From: UMGS1519 sp963621885
GTDB taxonomy: Bacteria > Actinomycetota > Coriobacteriia > Coriobacteriales > Eggerthellaceae
DNA length: 39,677 nt
Reading direction: 5' to 3'
Assembly: GCA_963621885.1 (NCBI GenBank)
Contig: CAVFFT010000044.1
Span: 1 to 39,677, forward strand
The notes beneath the pieces were generated by a model that ran no database searches, had not been told where the DNA came from, and saw only the letters and a program-made list of their open reading frames with translations. Shown in pieces: positions 23,264 through 29,259 of the stretch (positions are counted from its first letter, which is position 1; each line of letters begins with the position of its first letter). The position numbers and the translations under genes are program-made.

Positions 23264-25423
23264 GTGGGCGATTACGATAAGCTGTTGGAGCCGTTCAAAA
23301 TCGGCAAAATGGAAATCCCCAACCGATTTGTCATGGCGCCGATGACCACCGAAATGGTGGACCACTTCTTCATCACTGAAGAGATCATCGACTTCTACGA
23401 GAATCGGTCTGCGGGTCATGCGGGTCTTATCACCATTGGTTCTGCTGGCGTGTGCAACCTCGACGGTACGACGCCGAAGTACTACAACGCATCTGGCGCT
23501 GTGGGAGCGTGGGACGACAAGTTCATCCCGGGTTGGCAGGAAATGGCCAAGCGCATCCATGCAGCCGGCCCCTCTCTGGTTGCGGCTCAGCTGCAGCTGA
23601 ACTACGAGTGGCGTCCCGATGGCGAGACCGAACTGCACGCCTATGCACCGTCTCTGGTGAACTCCGAGGGCAAGAAGATTCCGTCTGGCCCGTTCGTCGG
23701 CATGCCCGAGAAGGAATTCACGGTCGAAGAGATCCACATTCTCGTTCAGCAGTACGCTGAGGCGGCAAAGCGCATCGTTGATGCTGGCATCGACGCCATC
23801 GAGATTCACGCAGGCATCGGCTACATGGTCATGCGCTTCCTCTCGAAGTACTCGAACCATCGTACCGACGAGTACGGCGGAAGCCCCGCAGGCCGCGCCA
23901 AGCTCCTCTGCGACATCATCGACGCGATCCACGAGAAGTGCCCGGGCACCCCGATCATCATCCGTTACAGCATCGACGACATGATGCCGGGCGGCAACCG
24001 CATCGAAGATGCTCTCGAGCAGCGCAAGATCATCGAGTCCCACGGCATCGACGCCTGGAACCTCCAGGTCGGCTTCCATGAGGCTCCGCGCCCCGTGGCG
24101 AACTCCCTCGTTCCCGAAGGCGAGTTCCTCCCGATCTCGAAGAAGTTCACCGACGCCGTTCACAACGACCCCGAGTCCGTGTGCTACACCGACCCGAGCG
24201 TCAAGATCCCGACCTACTTCGGTACGCGTATCACGAACCTCACGATGTGCAAGAAGGCACTCGACGAGGGCGATTGCGACGCAATCTGCATGGGCCGCTC
24301 CTTCATCGCCGACCCGGATTACGCTCTGAAGGTTGAGCAGGGTCATCCCGAGCGCATCCGCTCCTGCATCGTCTGCTCGCGCTGCCTCGACAAGACCTTC
24401 CTTGGCCAGGCCATCCACTGCTCCGTCAACGGCAACATCAAGAACATCAAGATGGGCCATCCGGAGGCAAAGCCGGCCGACCAGAAGAAGCACATTGTCA
24501 TCGTTGGTGCTGGCCCCGGCGGCATGGAAGCTGCTCGCGTTGCCGACATCCGTGGCCACAAGGTGACCATCATCGACCACTCGAAGAAGCTCGCCGGCCT
24601 GATGAACATGGCACAGGTCCTCAACCCCAACATGGAGAACCTCGTGAAGTTCTGGAATGTTGAAATGGCTCAGCATCCGAACATCGACGTTCGCCTGAAG
24701 ACCGAGGCTACCCCCGAGCTCATCAAGAGCCTCAACCCCGACGAGGTCATCCTTTCGCCGGGCGGCGGCATCATGGACCTCGACTTCCCCGGCCGCGACA
24801 ACAAGATGGTCGTCTCCTCGCAGGAGATCAAGGACCTCGTTGCTGGTCATAAGCCGCAGGGCCGTGGCTTTATCTGGTGGAGCGCAACCCAGGCCGTCAA
24901 GGTCGAGGGCGGTTCCCCGAACTTCATGCGCTTCGGCATGAGCATGCACATGATGATCGGCAAGCGTCTCGTCATCGTTGGCGGCGGCTTCGCTGGTCTC
25001 GAGTGCGCTGGCGCTATGTACAAGGACCGCGAGGTGACCGTCGTCGAGGAAGCCGACAAGCTCGGTAACGGCATCGGCATCATCGACCGTAAGCCTGAGA
25101 TCCGCCACCTTGAGCAGCTCGGCATTCGCCTGATGCCTTCCACCAAGGTTCTCGAGGTCAACGACCGCGGCATCCGCGTCGAGACCACGAAGCGCAACAA
25201 GAAGACCAAGGAAGTCATGGAAGTGACGCAGGAATTCATCCCCTGCGATACCGTCCTCATCTCCGTTGGTGTTCAGGAGAACAAGAAGCTTTACGACGAG
25301 GTTGTCGCCGCGCTGCCGAACGTTCCGGTGCATCTGATTGGCGATGCCACCACGCCGGCTGGCAAGGTCTACCGCTCCCTCGAAGCTACCAACGCGGGCT
25401 ACGCGCTGGGCATGGAGCTCTAG
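23264..25423 (+). CDS. OYE-type flavin/Fe-S ene-reductase (2,4-dienoyl-CoA reductase-like)
   Basis: A 719-residue enzyme of the 2,4-dienoyl-CoA reductase/enoate reductase family. Domain order: FMN-binding TIM barrel (1-360), Fe-S cluster ligands Cys368, Cys371, Cys374 and Cys386, then FAD (IVIVGAGPGG near 411) and NAD(P)H (VIVGGGFAG near 568) Rossmann domains. Electrons pass NAD(P)H-FAD-4Fe4S-FMN to an activated C=C bond. The OYE motif, usually HxxHGY, reads HAGIGY here (182-187), so the second His is Ile. RTDEYGGS follows as normal. Relatives in gut bacteria reduce steroids, bile-acid intermediates, bilins and plant compounds; the substrate here is unknown. Codon choice resembles the ribosomal protein genes, suggesting high expression. 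It is a single-gene unit with its own terminator. Confidence 0.9.
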   Translation: MGDYDKLLEPFKIGKMEIPNRFVMAPMTTEMVDHFFITEEIIDFYENRSAGHAGLITIGSAGVCNLDGTTPKYYNASGAVGAWDDKFIPGWQEMAKRIHAAGPSLVAAQLQLNYEWRPDGETELHAYAPSLVNSEGKKIPSGPFVGMPEKEFTVEEIHILVQQYAEAAKRIVDAGIDAIEIHAGIGYMVMRFLSKYSNHRTDEYGGSPAGRAKLLCDIIDAIHEKCPGTPIIIRYSIDDMMPGGNRIEDALEQRKIIESHGIDAWNLQVGFHEAPRPVANSLVPEGEFLPISKKFTDAVHNDPESVCYTDPSVKIPTYFGTRITNLTMCKKALDEGDCDAICMGRSFIADPDYALKVEQGHPERIRSCIVCSRCLDKTFLGQAIHCSVNGNIKNIKMGHPEAKPADQKKHIVIVGAGPGGMEAARVADIRGHKVTIIDHSKKLAGLMNMAQVLNPNMENLVKFWNVEMAQHPNIDVRLKTEATPELIKSLNPDEVILSPGGGIMDLDFPGRDNKMVVSSQEIKDLVAGHKPQGRGFIWWSATQAVKVEGGSPNFMRFGMSMHMMIGKRLVIVGGGFAGLECAGAMYKDREVTVVEEADKLGNGIGIIDRKPEIRHLEQLGIRLMPSTKVLEVNDRGIRVETTKRNKKTKEVMEVTQEFIPCDTVLISVGVQENKKLYDEVVAALPNVPVHLIGDATTPAGKVYRSLEATNAGYALGMEL

Positions 25424-25462
25424 TCTGACCAAGCGAAAGCTTGCTTCAACTGAGGCATGAAC

Positions 25463-25500
25463 GCGACCCTTTCCGCATGCGGGAAGGGTCGCTTTTTGTT
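25463..25500 (+). terminator. Terminator after the ene-reductase gene
   Basis: GCGACCCTT (25463-25471) pairs with AAGGGTCGC (25484-25492), with further pairing near the loop, followed by TTTTTGTT. It is 40 bp after the stop. Confidence 0.92.
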
Positions 25501-25818
25501 TGGTTGGGAAGGGGGGATCTTGTTAGGGCTTGTGCCGGCGCGCTTTCGCGGGGTACAGCTCCCTGGACATGCCCGAAGCGACTCGTTGCGGGTTTATGTC
25601 GGCACATATTCGAAAGGCGGCTCAAACGTTTGTTACTCGCAAGTCGTGCCTGGTTTCCATATGAGACCGGTAGGGCTTGTGTGCAAAATGTCAAGAGATG
25701 CGGCGATTATTATTCGTTCGGCGTAATAAAAGAACCGTTCGCCGAGCGTCCCTTTTATAGAATCCGGAAATATGCTAGAAAATTCGCCTTTCTGGGGCTT
25801 TTAATCCTAGTTGAGGCG
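25501..25818. other. Intergenic region before the 116-residue orphan
   Basis: No gene supported; short open frames lack ribosome-binding sites. The second half is AT-richer than the window average. It contains an imperfect 9-bp inverted repeat, CGTTCGGCG (25715-25723) with CGCCGAGCG (from about 25740), and several TATA-like hexamers. Confidence 0.5.
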
Positions 25819-25824
25819 TATACT
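25819..25824 (+). promoter_or_regulatory. -10 box upstream of the 116-residue orphan
   Basis: TATACT lies 32 bp before the ATG, with a strong AGGAGG in between. No clear -35 is present. Confidence 0.4.
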
Positions 25825-25855
25825 TTCTCCTGTCAAACGAAACAGGAGGTGCATT

Positions 25856-26206
25856 ATGAAGAAAGACATCGAGATCGTTGTTCCGGCAGATTCGCAAGCG
25901 CTTCCCGCACTGCCTGCACTGAAGGACTTCCAGGAATGCCAGTACACGAGCCCGCTCGGTTACACGACGGTGGTTCATCGGGCATATTGCGCAGGCCCCT
26001 TTGAGATTTGCCCTGATGCAGGTCGTTTCGTTCACAATCATCCTGGTTGGCGTGCGATTATTCACACCAAGGACGGCACGGTTCTTAATGTGAGCAATCG
26101 TCATCGCACGAAGGAAGACGCGTACGCGAGCTTGATGAAATACATGAAGCTCTGGTTGATGCACCGCAATCCGCATCTGGAAAAGCTCGCGCGGCACGCT
26201 TCGTAA
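25856..26206 (+). CDS. Small protein of unknown function, 116 residues
   Basis: I do not recognise the family. The ATG at 25856 has a perfect AGGAGG 6 nt upstream, which makes this a convincing gene. It has no signal peptide or membrane helix. The middle is rich in His, Cys and aromatic residues (VVHRAYCAGPFEICPDAGRFVHNHPGW could suit metal or cofactor binding); the C-terminal part is a basic helix (KYMKLWLMHRNPHLEKLARHAS). It stands alone between two terminator-bounded units. Confidence 0.7.
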   Translation: MKKDIEIVVPADSQALPALPALKDFQECQYTSPLGYTTVVHRAYCAGPFEICPDAGRFVHNHPGWRAIIHTKDGTVLNVSNRHRTKEDAYASLMKYMKLWLMHRNPHLEKLARHAS

Positions 26207-26262
26207 TTGCTTCCGCTGAAGAGCGGAACCCTATCCCCCTGAGAATGGGACGTTGCAAGACG

Positions 26263-26529
26263 TTATTTCGATTCGTCTTCTTCGTCCCATTCTTGTGTCA
26301 TCAGGTCTTCGAGGGAGCCCGGGGTAAACGGCGAGGGGATGTTGCCCGAAGGCATGGATCCACCAGGCATTCCTCCGATGGGCGAGCCACCTGGCATTCC
26401 GCCGAGGCCCGCAACCGGTGCGAAGCTTCCGAAATCGGGCGGCGTGAACATCTCGGTGGGATGAATGATCCCGTTGATCAGCATTTCGAGTTCTTCGTCT
26501 TCGAATTCGTCGAGGTCTTTTGCGTCCAT
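26263..26529 (-). CDS. Small acidic Gly/Met/Pro-repeat protein, 88 residues
   Basis: I do not recognise it. An acidic N-terminal helix (MDAKDLDEFEDEELEMLING) is followed by a flexible middle with repeated GGMPGG units (residues about 40-60) and an acidic C-terminus (EWDEEDESK). The start at 26529 has AAAAGGTG 3 nt upstream; the frame is open 30 codons earlier but without a better site. It is downstream of dtd on the same strand, 128 bp away. The short acidic ends suggest protein binding; no function is assigned. Confidence 0.6.
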   Translation of the reverse strand: MDAKDLDEFEDEELEMLINGIIHPTEMFTPPDFGSFAPVAGLGGMPGGSPIGGMPGGSMPSGNIPSPFTPGSLEDLMTQEWDEEDESK

Positions 26530-26657
26530 GGTCACCTTTTCTCTTTCAGGTATGCTCTTAACAGTATAGGAGAGGAATTGGCAACTGCATGAAGTCATCA
26601 TCTTGAGAGGATGTGGCAATGCCGGTGCGAGTGTGATGCTCCCGCCGGCATGCTTAT

Positions 26658-27107
26658 CTAGAGCGTGGCGGTATCAAGCCAGATGGTGAAGGGGCCGTCG
26701 TTGATAAGCGAGACCTGCATGTCGGCGCCGAAACTGCCGGTTTGCAGCCGTGGCACATCTTTGCGCGCGTATTCGCAAAAATACTCGTAGAGCTCATTCG
26801 CGCGGTCGGGAGGGCAGGCGTTTATAAAGGACGGCCGATTTCCCTTTTTGCAATCGGCGTACAAGGTGAATTGCGAGATGACAAGCGCGTCGCCCTCGAT
26901 GTCGGCGAGTGAGAAACCGGTGGCGTGGCCGCGGTCGTCGGGGAAGATGCGCAGCTTGCATATCTTGTTCCAGAGCTTTTCGGCGCAGGCCTGCGAATCG
27001 TCGGACCCCACCCCAAGAAAGACGAGAAGTCCCCGCTCGATTGAGCCGGTGATTTCGCCGTCGATTGCAACATGGGCCTTTTCCACCCGCTGTATGAGCG
27101 CTCTCAT
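26658..27107 (-). CDS. dtd: D-aminoacyl-tRNA deacylase
   Basis: A 149-residue DTD, which removes D-amino acids (and glycine from tRNA-Ala) from mischarged tRNAs. It begins MRALIQRVEKAHV. It carries the active-site motif SQFTLYAD and the cross-subunit Gly-cisPro motif in NDGPFT. AAAGGA 7 nt before the ATG at 27107 supports this start over an earlier one at 27146. It is divergent from the PrsW-like gene. A weak stem (about 26618-26652) follows it. Confidence 0.96.
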   Translation of the reverse strand: MRALIQRVEKAHVAIDGEITGSIERGLLVFLGVGSDDSQACAEKLWNKICKLRIFPDDRGHATGFSLADIEGDALVISQFTLYADCKKGNRPSFINACPPDRANELYEYFCEYARKDVPRLQTGSFGADMQVSLINDGPFTIWLDTATL

Positions 27108-27179
27108 GGCGTATCCTTTCCTATGCATGCCGTTTCGCAGAGGCATGATACCGGAGTGTCCCGAGGGTGGGAGGAAAAG

Positions 27180-27887
27180 GTGGGAATCGCCTATATCATC
27201 GTGTCGGCTGTGCCCCTGCTGCTTTTATGCTACGTGTGGTACCTCGATCGACTTGAGCGTGAGCCTATTGGCTTGGTGGCGGCAGTGTTTTTCGCCAGCG
27301 CCCTTTTGGGAACCTTCGCTGCTGCCCTTCTTGAAGAGCTGGGTGAGGCTTTTCTGGCGGAGACGCCGTTTATGTCCATTCCGATTGTGGGCGAGATTCT
27401 CTTCTACTTTGTCGTGGTGGCGCTCGTCGAGGAGTTCTGCAAGCGCTTCCCGGTGATGCTTATCGTCTGGAGGAATCCGGCATTCGATTACCGATTCGAC
27501 ATGATCGTCTACTGCGTCGCGTCGGCCATCGGCTTTGCGGTTGCGGAAAACCTGTTGTATGTGGCGGCGTTTGGCGGCGATATCGCGATTGGGCGACTCA
27601 TTCCCGTCCATTCCATTTGCGGCCTGTTCATGGGCTTCTATCTGGGCTGCGCGAAGATATGCGAGCGCGGGGGGAACATGGCGCAGCGCAAGAAGTATCT
27701 GCGTATGAGCCTGCTGATTCCGGTTCTCATTCATGGCGCCTGGGATTTCTGCGTGGGCAGCGACTTCGTCCTGCTTGAGCTGGGCGCGATGGTGGGCATT
27801 CTCGTTCTGTCTGTTTACGCATTCATTCGTTTGAGGACTTACGCGAAATTCGATGCGCCTCTGCCGGAACAGCGGGTGAGGTTCTGA
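27180..27887 (+). CDS. PrsW-family intramembrane protease
   Basis: A 235-residue membrane protein with about seven helices. It has the glutamic-type intramembrane protease motifs: VEEFCKR (the EExxK type), FAVAENLLY, and the late His in HGAWDF. Bacillus PrsW cuts an anti-sigma factor to turn on a stress response; other members process lipoproteins or other membrane proteins. GTG 27180 is chosen because GGAGG sits 5 nt upstream and the first helix begins at once (VGIAYIIVSAVPLLLL). No anti-sigma or sigma gene is in the window, so the target is unknown. Confidence 0.88.
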   Translation: MGIAYIIVSAVPLLLLCYVWYLDRLEREPIGLVAAVFFASALLGTFAAALLEELGEAFLAETPFMSIPIVGEILFYFVVVALVEEFCKRFPVMLIVWRNPAFDYRFDMIVYCVASAIGFAVAENLLYVAAFGGDIAIGRLIPVHSICGLFMGFYLGCAKICERGGNMAQRKKYLRMSLLIPVLIHGAWDFCVGSDFVLLELGAMVGILVLSVYAFIRLRTYAKFDAPLPEQRVRF

Positions 27888-27926
27888 TATCGCCAGAAGA
27901 GATAACCAGGCACCTGATATTCTTCG

Positions 27927-27955
27927 TTGACAGGCTATTCTTCAACGAGTAATTT
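27927..27955 (+). promoter_or_regulatory. Candidate cysK promoter
   Basis: TTGACA (27927-27932) and TAATTT (27950-27955) are 17 bp apart. The -35 is perfect; the -10 is weak. A 7-bp inverted repeat TCGTTGA/TCAACGA (27924-27948) covers the -35 and could be an operator or the terminator of the gene upstream. Confidence 0.45.
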
Positions 27956-27976
27956 AAGCCCTGACATTATCCATAC

Positions 27977-27993
27977 TAAATCGGTAGGAATTA
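27977..27993. promoter_or_regulatory. Imperfect palindrome before cysK (candidate Rrf2-type operator)
   Basis: TAAATCGGTAGGAATTA is a partial inverted repeat just past the predicted promoter. Cysteine synthase genes are often repressed by Rrf2-family proteins (CymR, IscR) at AT-rich palindromes. The match is suggestive only. Confidence 0.3.
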
Positions 27994-28016
27994 AAACACG
28001 TAAGGAGAATAGGACA

Positions 28017-28934
28017 ATGGCACGTATTTATGAGCACATCGAAGACCTTATTGGCGGAACGCCGCTCGTGGACATCTCGAAGCTGGGTGATGGACGCGCA
28101 CGCATTCTCGCGAAGGTGGAATTCTTCAACCCGGGTGGTTCCGCGAAAGACCGTATCGCGAAGGCGATTCTCGATGATGCTGAGGCACGTGGCGTCATCG
28201 CGCCGGGGAAGACGACGCTGATCGAATCGACGTCTGGCAACACGGGCGTGGGTCTGGCGATGCTTTCGGCCTCGCGCGGTTACAAGCTTATCGTCACGAT
28301 GCCTGAGACCATGAGCGTGGAGCGTCGTTCCCTTATTGCGGCATATGGCGCGGAGCTCGTGCTGACTCCGGGTGCTGAAGGCGTGCCGGGCGCCGACAAG
28401 AAGGCGAAGGAGCTGCTGAAGGAGATTCCCGATAGCTTTGGTCCGGGCCAGTTCACGAATCCGGTGAACCCGCAGATTCACTATCAGACGACCGGCCCCG
28501 AGGTTTGGGCGGACACCGATGGCGATGTCGATGCCTTTGTCGCGGGCGTGGGCACCGGCGGAACGCTTTCGGGCGTGGGCCGCTATCTGCGCGAGCAGAA
28601 GCCCGATGTCAAGATCTTCGCCGTGGAGCCTGAGGAGTCGCAAGTGCTGGCCGGCAAGCCCGCAGGCAAGCATCGCATCCAGGGTATCGCTTCCGGCTGG
28701 ATTCCCGAGACCATGGATATGAACGTCTTTGACGAGATTCTTCCCGTTCACAGTGATGAGGCATTCAAGTTCCAGCGCCGCCTTTCCCATGAGCTGGGCG
28801 TTCTGGTCGGCATCTCTTCGGGTGCCGCCGCCGCTGCCGCGGTGCGTCTGGCGCAGCGCGACGAGTTTGCGGGCAAGACCATCGTGGCGCTTCTTCCCGA
28901 TACCGGCGAGCGCTATCTTTCGGTGATTTCGTAA
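28017..28934 (+). CDS. cysK: Cysteine synthase A
   Basis: A 305-residue PLP enzyme making L-cysteine from O-acetylserine and sulfide. PLP binds Lys44 in NPGGSAKDR; the substrate loop TSGNTG and the phosphate-binding GTGGT (in AGVGTGGTLSG) are intact, and the C-terminal SSGAAAAAA/PDTGERYL block is typical. AAGGAGAA 8 nt before ATG 28017 sets the start. It is a single-gene unit with its own promoter and a strong terminator; no cysE is nearby. Confidence 0.96.
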   Translation: MARIYEHIEDLIGGTPLVDISKLGDGRARILAKVEFFNPGGSAKDRIAKAILDDAEARGVIAPGKTTLIESTSGNTGVGLAMLSASRGYKLIVTMPETMSVERRSLIAAYGAELVLTPGAEGVPGADKKAKELLKEIPDSFGPGQFTNPVNPQIHYQTTGPEVWADTDGDVDAFVAGVGTGGTLSGVGRYLREQKPDVKIFAVEPEESQVLAGKPAGKHRIQGIASGWIPETMDMNVFDEILPVHSDEAFKFQRRLSHELGVLVGISSGAAAAAAVRLAQRDEFAGKTIVALLPDTGERYLSVIS

Positions 28935-28958
28935 GACGCATAGTTGACGCGTTTGTTG

Positions 28959-28995
28959 AAGCCCCGCGCAGGCACAAGCTGCGCGGGGCTTTGCG
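28959..28995 (+). terminator. Terminator after cysK
   Basis: A perfect 12-bp stem, AAGCCCCGCGCA (28959-28970) with TGCGCGGGGCTT (28980-28991), has a 9-nt loop and a short T-rich tail. Bases 28996-29183 after it hold no gene that I can support. Confidence 0.88.
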
Positions 28996-29183
28996 TTGTG
29001 GGCGAATCGCATTGCGGAAAAGCGGCTTCTTCGCTGCGGAAGAGGGAGGGCTTTCGCCTGCGCGGAGGTGATTTTTGCCTGTCGAAACATCCCTCTCATG
29101 CGGGATGACCGTCCGATAAGACGCGTGCGAGTCCGCTTACGTATCGAAATACAGTTTTCCCTTTCGTTTGCGCTGTTCTCGCT

Positions 29184-29189
29184 TACAAT
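29184..29189 (+). promoter_or_regulatory. -10 box of hppA promoter
   Basis: TACAAT in an AT-rich stretch, 72 bp before the hppA GTG. No good -35. A CCCC-ATC-GGGG stem (about 29204-29214) follows and would overlap the GGGGGGAGAG ribosome-binding site of the small upstream frame. Confidence 0.4.
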
Positions 29190-29226
29190 ACCGCTTGCTT
29201 TATCCCCATCGGGGGGAGAGGTAGAC

Positions 29227-29259
29227 ATGTTGGAAAGAGACAAAGGAGGGAACGCGTGA
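29227..29259 (+). CDS. 10-residue upstream reading frame overlapping hppA start
   Basis: MLERDKGGNA and TGA, the stop overlapping the hppA start as GTGA. It has its own strong site (GGGGGGAGAGG, 5 nt before the ATG), and the hppA site AAAGGAGGG lies inside it. This is the best supported of three such frames in the window and probably couples hppA translation. Confidence 0.4.
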   Translation: MLERDKGGNA

